Shown here one piece after another: positions 1 to 8,057 of a stretch of 64,000 bases of DNA. The number at the start of each line of letters is the position of its first letter. Position 1 is the stretch's first letter. The position numbers and the translations under genes were made by a program. The notes beneath the pieces are model-generated. The model saw only the letters and a list, made by a program, of their open reading frames with translations, ran no database searches and was not told the DNA's origin. Location: the NCBI GenBank assembly GCA_965262055.1, contig CBDHEI010000002.1, positions 682,001 to 746,000 on the forward strand, written 5' to 3'. Source of the DNA: G958296245 sp965262055. GTDB taxonomy: Bacteria; Chloroflexota; Dehalococcoidia; Lucifugimonadales; G958296245.

Positions 1-25
1 GCTGGACGATTCACCAAGACAGAAT

Positions 26-865
26 GTGTATTGGACCTGGGGACGCATGAATTACATGACGGTTCGCCATGATTGGGAAGAGCTGGTGATGGAGATCTCG
101 GATGAGTGCCTGCGTCACTCACTGCCCCAAGCTGGTCAACGACTATACGACGCAGTGTCCCTGCAAGTGAGTCGAGCTCAATCTGAGCGTCTCCTAGGTA
201 TGATTAAGACCGCCGCGCTAGATGAATCTACGTACCAGGAGTTGCTCACCGACGCCGCCAGCAACATTGAGGACCTCCGCGGACAAAACGACGAACTACG
301 CCAGAGGCAGGTTGGACTTGAGGGTGAAAACGACGAATTGCGGTCGCAGGTGGAGCAATTGGGGATCGCTCTATCCTACCAAGAGCCAGAGGATTCTCAG
401 TTAGAAGATGATGAAATACAGCCAGAGTTTAACTCAGTCTATGATGTGGTTAGACACGCTGCGACTCATTTGACGGGGATGCGCTTCTTCTCCTTAGCCG
501 AGCAGATGGCCAGGGGATCGGAATTCCCACGTCCGAATGACGTCTACGAAGTCTTACGGAGATTAGATGACTGTGCTAGCGAGCGAGCACGTAATTCACT
601 AGGGAAGGATGTGCAGGACTGGCTCAGTGAACGAGGCATTGAATACAGTCCACATGAGAGCCCGACTACTATGGGCAAGTATGGTGACAAACGAATCTTC
701 CACGACGACGTAAAGAAGAAACGCAGAGAGATGCCCGCGCATATCAAGATCGGCGGTGGAACAGGCGAACACAATCAACTTCGGATCCATTTGATGTGGG
801 ATGACAGCGAGGAGAAGTGGTTGATTGGCTATATAGGTCGGCATCTGCCAACCGCTTTAGGTTAG
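26..865 (+). CDS. hypothetical coiled-coil protein, possibly 5'-truncated
   Basis: I do not recognise this protein as a named family. The frame is open to the left edge of the window, so the true start may lie outside; a GTG at 26 and an ATG at 47 are candidate starts. Residues 75-115 or so form a charged heptad-like coiled coil rich in E, L, N and Q. The last 60 residues carry a basic K-R stretch and end with a compact segment (pattern RIHLMW...WLIGYIGRHLPT) that looks like a small globular C-terminal domain. Base composition is clearly more AT-rich than the genes from 1.1 kb on, which suggests transfer. No partner gene is visible downstream. Confidence 0.7.
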   Translation: MYWTWGRMNYMTVRHDWEELVMEISDECLRHSLPQAGQRLYDAVSLQVSRAQSERLLGMIKTAALDESTYQELLTDAASNIEDLRGQNDELRQRQVGLEGENDELRSQVEQLGIALSYQEPEDSQLEDDEIQPEFNSVYDVVRHAATHLTGMRFFSLAEQMARGSEFPRPNDVYEVLRRLDDCASERARNSLGKDVQDWLSERGIEYSPHESPTTMGKYGDKRIFHDDVKKKRREMPAHIKIGGGTGEHNQLRIHLMWDDSEEKWLIGYIGRHLPTALG

Positions 866-1108
866 CGGGCTAGCGGGCTTGTGGGGAAAAGAGCAACGCA
901 GGCAGATGTTAGGAAGGGGGCGGGCAGCTCAGCGTCTGATCAGGCTGTCCAGGTAGGCAGCAGTATTGACTCCTGTGTCTGATCTGCGATTCTCCCGAGC
1001 GGCACCACACTTATGTGCTATACTCTGCTACGAATGGCCGTTATTCCAAAGCTGACAGGACGGCAACGGGTGTCCATTGGCGAATATTGCGGCGGGTGAA
1101 AACTGGCG

Positions 1109-2038
1109 CTAGCGCAGCCAGTCGCCGAACTCGGCCCTGACCGCTTGGAGGCAGGCCTCGTAGATCTCCTCGTCCCAGTGCCGGTACGGGGATAGCATCG
1201 TAAACGGCATCTCGAGGCCGGCGGCCCGCTTGAACATCTTGTCCCAGGCCCCATGCACACGCGCCTCGAAGCCCAGGGGCGTGCTCTCGCTGGCAGGCCT
1301 GAAGAAGGTCAGCACCGCGCGGCTTATCTCCGCGGCGAGACACTCGGCCTCGTCGAACCTGCCCGACGCGCCCAGTCTGAGCAGCTCGTTCACCCGTTCG
1401 GGAAACAGGATGCCGCCCGACGAGAGTATCGAGCACTCGCCGAACCGGGAGCCCCTTGCGAAGGCGGTCTCGCCCACGAAGTGCTGGAGTGAGGTCCGGG
1501 TGACCAGCTCCTCGATGTCTTCCGGGCTGCCGCTGCCGGTCTTGGTGGCGACGAGGTTGGGGACCGCTTCCTCGATGCGCAGGTAGTCGTCGGCGCCGAG
1601 GACGCGCCCCGCCATGCCGGGGTTGTAGTGGAGGAACCTGGAATCGGGGAACGCCCCGCAGACCTCCGTGAAGAAGCCCATGTACTCGTCGTCGGTGACC
1701 GTCCGCCATGAGGGCAGGCATATCTGGAAGATACGAAAGCCGGCGTCGTGGGCGATTCCGATCCTCTCGACGGTCTGCGCCGTTGACATGGCGATGACTC
1801 CGACCATGGGGTGGAGGCCCTTCCGGCCGGTCTCCTCCCTGAAGACCTGAACCACGTCACGGAACTGGCTTTCGGTAACGGCGTAGCCCTCCCCGGCGGT
1901 GCCGAAGATGTACAGGTTGTCGAAGGACCTAAGGGTCGCCCGCACCTCGGCGCGGAAGACGTCCTCCATGAATCTCTGGTCCTCATCCCATGGGACCTCG
2001 CAGCTCACAAGTACGGCCTGGTGGTAACGCTTGCTCAC
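1109..2038 (-). CDS. dihydrodipicolinate synthase (DapA/NanA) family lyase
   Basis: This is a class I aldolase-type TIM barrel of 309 residues, the usual size for the DHDPS/N-acetylneuraminate lyase family. The GTAGEG segment near residue 47 matches the family GTTGEG pyruvate-binding loop. LHYNPG supplies the conserved Tyr that acts in proton relay, and KTGSGS holds the probable Schiff-base Lys. The protein begins with GTG after a strong AAGGAGG site. Biosynthetic DapA is unlikely because the surrounding genes are catabolic and the sequence is divergent; a 2-keto-sugar-acid or related aldolase role is more likely. It lies upstream of the VOC gene on the same strand, ending the transcript at its left. 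Confidence 0.85.
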   Translation of the reverse strand: MSKRYHQAVLVSCEVPWDEDQRFMEDVFRAEVRATLRSFDNLYIFGTAGEGYAVTESQFRDVVQVFREETGRKGLHPMVGVIAMSTAQTVERIGIAHDAGFRIFQICLPSWRTVTDDEYMGFFTEVCGAFPDSRFLHYNPGMAGRVLGADDYLRIEEAVPNLVATKTGSGSPEDIEELVTRTSLQHFVGETAFARGSRFGECSILSSGGILFPERVNELLRLGASGRFDEAECLAAEISRAVLTFFRPASESTPLGFEARVHGAWDKMFKRAAGLEMPFTMLSPYRHWDEEIYEACLQAVRAEFGDWLR

Positions 2039-2075
2039 GTTCCGGCCTCCTTCCGATGGGGCATGGTAAGGACCC

Positions 2076-2435
2076 TCAGCCCTCTAGCTGCAGGAGCTGG
2101 AGCACATTGCCGTCCGGGTCCCGGAATGTCGCCACCCAGCCGCCCCAGTGCTCCCTTTCCGGTGGCCGCAGGAAGTCGACCCCCCGGCGGCGCAGCTCAT
2201 CGTATTCGCTATGGATTTCCTTCACGCCGAGGTTGATCATTACGCGGTAAGGGTCCCTGCTTGCGCCGCTGACCTCGCGGTGCGCGCCCAAGCCGAGCCG
2301 CATGCTCCCCCACTTGAACGAGACGAAGTGTGGCCGCACCGAGTGGGGCGACAGCCCCAGCGTGTCCCTGTAGAAGGCGGACAACCTGTCGAGGTTGTCC
2401 GTCCATACGACAACGCCGGCGACGCCGTCTATCAT
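2076..2435 (-). CDS. VOC (glyoxalase/bleomycin resistance/dioxygenase) family protein
   Basis: The 119-residue protein is a single vicinal-oxygen-chelate unit with two beta-alpha-beta-beta-beta modules. It opens with the typical VVVWTDNLDRLSAFYRDTLGL signature and closes with WGGWVATFRDPDGNVLQLLQ, where the Glu or Gln at the end is the usual metal-site position; here it is Gln. Substrate cannot be predicted from the family. It is followed 37 bp later by the DapA-like gene on the same strand and could be co-transcribed with it. It diverges from the candidate small RNA at 2.5-2.7 kb. Confidence 0.85.
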   Translation of the reverse strand: MIDGVAGVVVWTDNLDRLSAFYRDTLGLSPHSVRPHFVSFKWGSMRLGLGAHREVSGASRDPYRVMINLGVKEIHSEYDELRRRGVDFLRPPEREHWGGWVATFRDPDGNVLQLLQLEG

Positions 2436-2507
2436 CGCCTGTATCTCCCGAGTCGCCTGCAGCCGAGGCCGTATTCCAGATCGGCGGGCATCGGTACCGT
2501 AGGGTTC

Positions 2508-2537
2508 TTCACCTGATCGGCTCTGTGTGCGTATAAT
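2508..2537 (+). promoter_or_regulatory. sigma-70-type promoter for the candidate small RNA
   Basis: A perfect TATAAT lies at 2532-2537 and a TTCACC -35-like hexamer at 2508-2513, 18 bp apart. No plus-strand protein gene follows before the terminator at 2664-2695, so the predicted transcript is about 150 nt. Confidence 0.55.
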
Positions 2538-2543
2538 ACAAGA

Positions 2544-2695
2544 CGAAGACCATGAGGGGCGGATGAAAGTCTAGGGGATGGGTCTTTGGAAAGGAGGTGC
2601 TGTGTTGGACAGTAGTTTTAGGAGGTGTTCCGGGTAGGTGTTCTCCGGGACACTTTCCAAGTGGGGCCCCGCGCGAGCGGGGCCCTGCGGTTTTT
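2544..2695 (+). ncRNA. candidate structured small RNA with possible 11-codon ORF
   Basis: A predicted transcript of about 150 nt begins after the TATAAT and ends at a strong intrinsic terminator. Inside are two nested pairings: CTTTGGAAAG (2584-2593) with CTTTCCAAG (2653-2661), and a hairpin pairing 2625-2633 with 2645-2653. An AAGGAGGTG ribosome-binding-like sequence at 2591-2599 sits before an 11-codon frame (2602-2637, GTG or TTG start) whose stop falls in the hairpin loop. It could be a regulatory RNA, a leader-peptide RNA or a tiny protein gene. It does not match the 6S, SRP, tmRNA or RNase P signatures I know. Confidence 0.4.
2664..2695 (+). terminator. intrinsic terminator
   Basis: A 9-bp perfect GC stem (2664-2672 with 2677-2685) with a GCGA tetraloop is followed by TGCGG and five Ts. 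It ends the plus-strand transcript just before the convergent cinA gene. Confidence 0.75.
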
Positions 2696-2749
2696 CGTGC
2701 ACCATTCCCCATCTACGCAGCTCGTGTTGGGGACGTACTCGTCTCTGGG

Positions 2750-4015
2750 TCAGGAGGTAGGGTCTGTGCCGGTGTCCTGTTGCAGGGCCAGGCGCAGCAC
2801 GTCGATTGCGTAGATGCTCATGCGGGTGCGGTCCGGGCGGCCCCTGCCCGCGAAGTTGTAGGAGCGGGCAATGGCCCTCTCCCCGTTGGTGACTGACATG
2901 TAGGTCTTGCCCCGCGCCAGGTTCTGCGACATGTCGCCCGGCTCCGGCACGCCGTGGACCGCCAGGCCGTAGCTTGCGCCGGTGCGCGACCGCACGGCCG
3001 CCGCCAGCTCGCCTACCAGCCCTTCGGGCTCTCCCAGTAGCTGCTCCACCCCGTCGGGGCTATGGGCCCCGGCCAGCAGCCTGCGGATGGAGCCGACGCC
3101 GTTGCCTATCACGCCCTCCAGGAAGTGCTCGAAGCTGGCCTCTTGCACCCGCTCGGCGACCAGCCCGCTCGTAGTATCCTCGTACACGGCGACGGTGGCG
3201 CCCTTCTCCCGCAGCAGCCTTCCGACCACCTGCTCCATCGTCTCCTCGTCTTCGGCGAAGACGTGCCTGCCCAGCATGGAGCGTATCTCCTCCGCAACGG
3301 GCGCGATCAGCTTGCGCGCCTCCTCCGTACTGCCCGCCTTCGCCGCAATGCGGACATCCACCTGTCCGGGGTGGGCAAGTACGCCGACCGTTGGGTTGCT
3401 CGACCCGGCGATCAACGGCCCGATCAGGTCGTCGACAGCGCTCTCGCCCAGGTCAGAGACCTTCAGCACCTGGTACGTTATGACCTCCGAGAGGCTGAAA
3501 CTCCGACGGAGATAGGGGGCTACCTCGTTGTCGAAGAGCCACTTCATCTCGAACGGTACGCCGGGGAGCGCGAAGACCGCCCCTCTCGGGTCCTCGACTA
3601 TGAACGACGGCGCCGTGCCGTTGGGGTTCTTGACCGGAATGGCGCCCTCTGGGATATACGCTTGGCGCTCGTTGTTAGCGGTCATGATGAAGCCGCGCCG
3701 CCGGAATCGCTGCTCTATCTGGGCCAGTAGCTCTGGGTCCAGCACCAGTTTACGGCCCGTCACTTCGGCGATGACCTGCCTGGTAATGTCGTCCTGCGTC
3801 GGCCCCAGCCCGCCGCCGGTTATGACAACGTCGGAGCGGCCCAGCGCCCTGTCTATGACGTCCGCCATGCGGCCTTCGTTGTCGCCGACGATGGTCTTGT
3901 AGTAGAGGTCGACGCCCAGGTCCGTGAGGCGTTGGGCCATCCAGGCAGCGTTGGAGTCCACTATCTGCCCCAGCAGCAGCTCGGAGCCTATTGAGACGAT
4001 CTCAGCTTTGGCCAT
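2750..4015 (-). CDS. cinA: CinA family protein (competence/damage-inducible; NMN amidohydrolase type)
   Basis: The 421-residue protein has the full two-domain CinA layout. An N-terminal MoaB/molybdopterin-binding-like domain starts EIVSIGSELLLGQIVDSN and has the ITGGGLGPTQDD loop. The C-terminal CinA domain carries the TSGLVAER motif, in which other members use a catalytic Ser/Thr for deamidation of nicotinamide mononucleotide. The enzyme family acts in pyridine-nucleotide recycling in the cytoplasm. Its ATG directly follows the NUDIX gene's TAG stop, so it is the last gene of a four-gene minus-strand operon. Confidence 0.93.
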   Translation of the reverse strand: MAKAEIVSIGSELLLGQIVDSNAAWMAQRLTDLGVDLYYKTIVGDNEGRMADVIDRALGRSDVVITGGGLGPTQDDITRQVIAEVTGRKLVLDPELLAQIEQRFRRRGFIMTANNERQAYIPEGAIPVKNPNGTAPSFIVEDPRGAVFALPGVPFEMKWLFDNEVAPYLRRSFSLSEVITYQVLKVSDLGESAVDDLIGPLIAGSSNPTVGVLAHPGQVDVRIAAKAGSTEEARKLIAPVAEEIRSMLGRHVFAEDEETMEQVVGRLLREKGATVAVYEDTTSGLVAERVQEASFEHFLEGVIGNGVGSIRRLLAGAHSPDGVEQLLGEPEGLVGELAAAVRSRTGASYGLAVHGVPEPGDMSQNLARGKTYMSVTNGERAIARSYNFAGRGRPDRTRMSIYAIDVLRLALQQDTGTDPTS

Positions 4016-4492
4016 CTAGCTATCCTCACTTTGATTTGGGTATACGGGCAGGCTGTGTCCTTCGTCGAGCATGGCCAGAATCCCCTCCGGCACGAGGCGG
4101 CTCTGGCCGGACGTGAAGTCGCTCATCGGCTTCCAGACCGCCCGTATCGGTGAGCCGTCGTCCTCCTGTCCCCAGATAGGGCAGCGGTCGTAGAGCGCCT
4201 CGTCCTCCAGGTCGGCCTCGTATAGCAGTACGATCTCGTGGCCCTGCTCGCCGTCGAGGACGAACAGGTTCTCGAGCATGCCCAGCCACCGCACGTCCCG
4301 GACCCGGGTCTGGAGCTCCTCCTCCATCTCCCTGGCAGCGGCGGTTGCGCCCCTCTCTCCGAACTCGATGCCGCCGCCCAGCGGACGGTAGTAGTGGTCA
4401 CGCTTCACGCGGTCGTACCCACTGTAGACCAGCAGCTTGTCGTCCCGCCTGATCACGCAGAGGGCGATGGGCCTCAGACTGTTGGCGGTCAA
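4016..4492 (-). CDS. NUDIX hydrolase
   Basis: The 158-residue protein contains a NUDIX box around residues 45-68: GG-x-E-F-G-E, then REMEEEL, fitting GX5EX7REUXEE except that the usual glycine after EE is replaced. The family hydrolyses nucleoside diphosphates linked to another group; the exact substrate is unknown. The TTG start overlaps the TGA stop of the MetE-like gene, and the TAG stop abuts the cinA ATG, so translation is probably coupled. Linkage to cinA, an NMN amidase-type gene, hints at a nucleotide-housekeeping role. Confidence 0.88.
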   Translation of the reverse strand: MTANSLRPIALCVIRRDDKLLVYSGYDRVKRDHYYRPLGGGIEFGERGATAAAREMEEELQTRVRDVRWLGMLENLFVLDGEQGHEIVLLYEADLEDEALYDRCPIWGQEDDGSPIRAVWKPMSDFTSGQSRLVPEGILAMLDEGHSLPVYPNQSEDS

Positions 4493-5583
4493 TCGCCGTA
4501 CTTGTCGCGGAGCATGGCGGCGCCGCGGCACATGCTGGCGAGCTTCAGGTAGGCTTCGTCGAAGTCCATGGGGTTTGAGCTGGAGGGCGAGAAGCCGCAG
4601 TCGGGGTTTAGCGTGATGCGCTCCCCTGGCACGTACTCCATCGCGCGCTCGACGCGGGCGACGACCTCTTCGGGCTCCTCCACGTGGTTGTCGGTGTGGT
4701 CGATGACGCCTAGGCCCAGGGTCTTGCCGGCTGGGAACCCTTTCAGCGACTCCACGCCTCCGGCGTCGGGAGTGGCGTACTCCATGGCGAATCGGTCGAC
4801 GTTCATGTCGCCGAGGGCGCCCATGATGAGGTCGTACGGCCCCTGGGTAGCGTGCTTGCGATTGTAGTGCGCGTGGCACATGTGCACCGAGAGGTGCACG
4901 TTCTCGACGCCCTGCACGGCCTCGTTGACGCACCTGACGGAGAGCTCGAGCTCCCTGTCCATGTCCGTGATCCCCTCTCGCTCACGGTAGACCGGGTCCA
5001 CCAGCAGGGCCAGCCAGGGTTCGTCTATCTGGACGGCGTCCACGCCGAGGCGCTCAAGCTCCCGGATCTCTTCGCGGACGATGGGGATGCACGCCTCCAT
5101 GAACTCCTCGCTGGTGGGGTAGGCCCGCTTCGAGTGTTCGGGGCTCCACATCCGGCGGCCTATCGTGTATGGGGAGGGTACGGCCACGATGACCTTGCGA
5201 TCGGTGCGGGGCCGCAGGAAGCGGGCCTCGTCCGCCGCGATGGGGCGGCGCGGCTCCAGCTTCGATACGACTGCGGGGTAGGCCAGCCCGCTGCCGCGCG
5301 GGGCCTCTATCTGGATCAGGTCGGGAGCAAAGCCGCCCACCGAGTCGGCGAAGATCTTGACGTAGCTCTCCCGGCGCCATTCGCCGTCGGAAACGAAGTC
5401 CAGCCCGGCACGCTCCTGCATGTGTACGGCCGACGGCACCGCGTCGTCCAGGAGACGGTCCGCCTCTTCCTCGCCGACGCGGCCCGCCTTGCGGTCCTCT
5501 ATCAGGTCGCGCACCCACTGCGGGCGCGGGAGACTTCCCACGACCATGGTGGCGAACTTGACGCCCAGCCGTTCATCTATCAT
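4489..5583 (-). CDS. cobalamin-independent methionine synthase (MetE C-terminal) family protein
   Basis: The 364-residue protein matches only the C-terminal catalytic barrel of MetE. It keeps the zinc-site pattern: HxC in HMCHAHYN and a later Cys in NPDCGF. The substrate-side signature VQIDEPW is also present. Stand-alone versions act on methylated donors other than methyltetrahydrofolate-triglutamate in some bacteria, so the methyl donor here is open. The start is the ATG giving MIDERLG. It is 44 bp downstream of the TPP-enzyme gene, and the gap holds a copy of a short dispersed repeat. Confidence 0.9.
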   Translation of the reverse strand: MIDERLGVKFATMVVGSLPRPQWVRDLIEDRKAGRVGEEEADRLLDDAVPSAVHMQERAGLDFVSDGEWRRESYVKIFADSVGGFAPDLIQIEAPRGSGLAYPAVVSKLEPRRPIAADEARFLRPRTDRKVIVAVPSPYTIGRRMWSPEHSKRAYPTSEEFMEACIPIVREEIRELERLGVDAVQIDEPWLALLVDPVYREREGITDMDRELELSVRCVNEAVQGVENVHLSVHMCHAHYNRKHATQGPYDLIMGALGDMNVDRFAMEYATPDAGGVESLKGFPAGKTLGLGVIDHTDNHVEEPEEVVARVERAMEYVPGERITLNPDCGFSPSSSNPMDFDEAYLKLASMCRGAAMLRDKYGD

Positions 5584-5594
5584 CGCCGCCTCCT

Positions 5595-5619
5595 GAGCCT
5601 GTCCTGAGCTTGCCGAAGG
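5595..5619. repeat. short dispersed repeat (GAGCCTG..CTGAGC.TGCCGAAGG type), copy 1
   Basis: This 25-bp sequence lies between two operon genes. Close copies occur at 38697-38720 and 41848-41872. The motif family is widespread in many high-GC bacterial assemblies; its function is unknown. Confidence 0.7.
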
Positions 5620-5627
5620 AACGCCGC

Positions 5628-7304
5628 CTAGTGCCGTCCGCTCTTCCAGCGGGTTATGGCCCTCTCCCCGCGGGGGCTGACGGCCCGCTGGACGGGGACG
5701 TTGAGGAGCGATGGCCGCCCGGAGGCGACGGCCCGCTCGAAGGCGGGAGCGAGGTCTTCGGGCGACTCCACGAGCTGACCGTAGGCCCCAAGGCCCTCGG
5801 CCACCATGTCGTAGCGGGACTGGTGCAGGTCCGTGGCGACCGGCTTTCCGTAGACGGCGATCTGTATCTGGCGGTCTATACCCCAGGCCGCGTCGTTTCC
5901 GAGGACGACGATTATGGGCAAGCCGTGCCGGACCGCCGTGTCGAGCTCCATGCCGTTGAAGCCGAAGCCGCCGTCGCCGTTGAATACGATCACGCGCCGG
6001 CGCGGGTCGGCTAGCTTCAGGGCGATACCCGCCGGGACCGCCATGCCCAGCATTCCGAGGGTCGGGAAGTACCACCAGCTCCTCGGCGCTCGAGCCGGCA
6101 GGGACGCTCTCCCGAAGTGGCAGAAGTCCCCGGCGTCGAATACAAGGTGGTCGTCGTCGCGGAGCAGGGGCTTGAGAGCCTCGAAGACCCGCGCGGCGTG
6201 CATGGGAACCTGCTGTCGCGGCGTGGACATGAGGTCGTTGAGCCAGCTTTCGCGCTCCGACTGCAGCTCTTCGGACCAGCCCAGCACCGGCCACTTATGG
6301 GCTCTGGCCGCTCCGGTGAGCTGGCGCAGCACGGCGTCCACGCTGCCGACAATGCCCACGTCGGGGTCGCGGTTGCGTCCGACCTCCACTGCCGAGGGGT
6401 CGATCTGGATGATCTTCGCGTCGGGCGCAATGCTCGGCGGCATGGCGTAGCTGATCACAAAGTCCTGCTTTCGCCCGAGCAGAAGTACGAGGTCTGCCTG
6501 GTTGGCGAGCTGTGCCGCGCCGTTGAGGCCGGGGTCGTAGAAGCCTCGGCTGTGCGGGTGGTCGTCCGGCAACAGGCCCCTGGCGTCCCCCTCGGTCATT
6601 ACCGGGACGCGCGTCGTCTCGACGAACTCGACCAGCGCGTCCCCGGAGCCGGAGTAGCTTGCGGCCGTGCCCGCGATGATCAGTGGCCGGGAGGCGGCCC
6701 GGAGCAGCGATATGGCGTCCTCAATGAGGGCCGGGTCGGCCAGTGATGGGGCAGCGTCGGGCCTGGTCTTCTGGAGGAAGACGACGTCGTCCTCGTCGAC
6801 GGCCTCATCCTGCACGTCTATCGGTACGGTGAGGTGTACGGGGCCGCGCCGTCCGCTGTAGGCCGTCCTCAGGGCGTGGGAGACCATCTGCGGGATGCGC
6901 TTGGGGTCGGTGACCATCCACGAGACCTTGGTCACGGGCGCCGCCATGGCCACCTGCTCGATCTCCTGGGTGGCGCCCCGGCCCAGGTCGGAAAGGGGAG
7001 CGGAGCCGCTGATGGAGAGCACCGGCCCCTCGGAGTGGAGGGCGCTGGTGAGCCCTGGTATGGCGTTGGCGAACCCGGGCGTCGTGTACATGGCCACGCC
7101 GGGCGTGCCGGTGACCCTGGCCCAGGCGTCGGCCATGTGTACGGCGGCGGCCTCGTGGCGGGTGTCCACGAAGCGGAATTCCATGTCGCTGAGGGTGTCG
7201 AGCGTGGGCAGAACGTGATCGCCTGCCAGGGTGAAGACATTCTGAATGCCCTCGATCTGCAGGGCCTTGCCCAGTATGCTGCTTCCCGTCAGCTTTCGCG
7301 GCAC
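5628..7304 (-). CDS. thiamine pyrophosphate-dependent enzyme, acetolactate synthase-like
   Basis: The 558-residue protein has the three-domain ALS/benzoylformate-decarboxylase layout. The N-terminal Pyr domain contains the activating Glu in VDTRHEAAAVHMADAWAR. The central domain is Rossmann-like. The C-terminal PP domain carries the TPP/Mg motif GDGGFGFNGMEL ending at a conserved Asn in VLGNDAAWG. There is no regulatory-subunit gene nearby and no ilvN/ilvC context, so a decarboxylase or lyase role is as likely as branched-chain synthesis. It is the first gene of the operon with MetE-like, NUDIX and cinA. A long leader with a promoter-like module precedes it. Confidence 0.88.
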   Translation of the reverse strand: MPRKLTGSSILGKALQIEGIQNVFTLAGDHVLPTLDTLSDMEFRFVDTRHEAAAVHMADAWARVTGTPGVAMYTTPGFANAIPGLTSALHSEGPVLSISGSAPLSDLGRGATQEIEQVAMAAPVTKVSWMVTDPKRIPQMVSHALRTAYSGRRGPVHLTVPIDVQDEAVDEDDVVFLQKTRPDAAPSLADPALIEDAISLLRAASRPLIIAGTAASYSGSGDALVEFVETTRVPVMTEGDARGLLPDDHPHSRGFYDPGLNGAAQLANQADLVLLLGRKQDFVISYAMPPSIAPDAKIIQIDPSAVEVGRNRDPDVGIVGSVDAVLRQLTGAARAHKWPVLGWSEELQSERESWLNDLMSTPRQQVPMHAARVFEALKPLLRDDDHLVFDAGDFCHFGRASLPARAPRSWWYFPTLGMLGMAVPAGIALKLADPRRRVIVFNGDGGFGFNGMELDTAVRHGLPIIVVLGNDAAWGIDRQIQIAVYGKPVATDLHQSRYDMVAEGLGAYGQLVESPEDLAPAFERAVASGRPSLLNVPVQRAVSPRGERAITRWKSGRH

Positions 7305-7441
7305 ACGCTTCTCCGAGGTACAGGGTAACGATGCGGAGCAGAGTCAGGGAACATTGTATTCCCGGCTCTAGGAGTGTCAAGCTGCGGTACAGTCCCACAA
7401 TCCTCGCAGGGAGGTCTCAGACGGAAGAATTTTCCTCTGCC

Positions 7442-7563
7442 CGCAACAATTTGTAACATTTTGTCCCGTTTAGCTGTGGGCCGCGTTGCAGGAGTGGGAC
7501 ACCGATGTGACAGGATGTGACACGAACGGGACACCGATGTGACAGTATGCGACAGGATGTGAC
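7442..7563 (-). repeat. dispersed leader repeat, locus A (GTCACA repeats plus A/T-rich motif)
   Basis: Read on the minus strand, this stretch has irregular tandem units of GTGTCACATC/CTGTCACATC and then the motif ACAAAATGTTAC-AAATTGTTGCG. About 100 bp align well to 61845-61975. Shorter relatives of the A/T-rich motif are at 52271-52301 and 24969-24995. It lies in the presumed 5' leader of the TPP-enzyme operon. Confidence 0.65.
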
Positions 7564-7648
7564 ACACTCTTTGAGGCTCTTACCCTGTATGGCGGCCACC
7601 GAAGGGGCGGATCTCACACGTACGGGGAACTCCCCTGCCACAGCCGAG

Positions 7649-7677
7649 ATTGTAGCACACGTGTTCGCGCACGTCAA
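7649..7677 (-). promoter_or_regulatory. promoter, locus A, with CGAAC-N4-GTGC spacer
   Basis: On the minus strand TTGACG (7672-7677) and TACAAT (7649-7654) are separated by exactly 17 bp. The spacer contains CGAAC-ACGT-GTGC, also seen in the promoters at 62.06 kb and 52.07 kb. The first gene downstream is the TPP enzyme, about 340 bp away. Confidence 0.6.
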
Positions 7678-7694
7678 AAGGCTGATTTGAGTGT

Positions 7695-7880
7695 AACTGT
7701 TCAGACTTGGTGAGGTCTTCTCGACCAGCGTAGTTCCGATAAAGCAGACGTTTTGGTCCCCACCCGCCCACCCCTTTGTGACTGGGGGCGAAGCCCCCAG
7801 ACCCCCTGCCTGGCGGCAGACAGGCTGCCAGAGGGGCGAACTGGACTCCCCCTTCGGACCTCACGGAGTCTGAACAGTTT
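7695..7880. mobile_element. MITE-like element, family A, copy 1
   Basis: A 186-bp element bounded by the inverted repeats AACTGTTCAGACT and AGTCTGAACAGTT. Conservation extends inward to GGTGAGGTC/GACCTCAC. The interior is strongly palindromic (GGGGGCGAAGCCCCC and a GGCGGCAGACAGGCTGCC arm) and has no gene. Copies are at 43114-43284 and 51858-52053 in the opposite orientation. Confidence 0.7.
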
Positions 7881-8057
7881 CATTTGGGTCTCTCCGAGTG
7901 GGTGCCCCTGGAAACGCGTCGTGCCTTTGTCCCGTGCGTGCGGCACGGGAGGATGTGAGCCTGAACCGGCTCGTGAACGCCCGCCTCACGCATGGCGCCG
8001 CCTGATTCCGTCCGCGGCGTAAATCGGCTATCATGTCCGAGTCTGCCGGAGGAGCGC

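Noticed and set aside
4493..4933. N-terminal extension of the NUDIX protein by 147 residues
   Set aside because: The extra part is an Arg/Pro-rich shadow of the MetE-like gene. The TTG overlapping the upstream TGA is the better start. The MetE-like and tgt frames have similar false extensions.
7498..7563. Possible CRISPR-like array of GTCACATC units
   Set aside because: The units are 8-24 bp with irregular spacing and no unique spacers, and there are no cas genes. They are low-complexity tandem repeats in a leader.
7590..7640. tRNA 3'-end-like sequence on the minus strand (GATCCGCCCCTTCGGT)
   Set aside because: The T-loop is wrong and no matching acceptor or T-stem arm is found. It may be an attachment-site relic, but there is no integrase in the window to support that.
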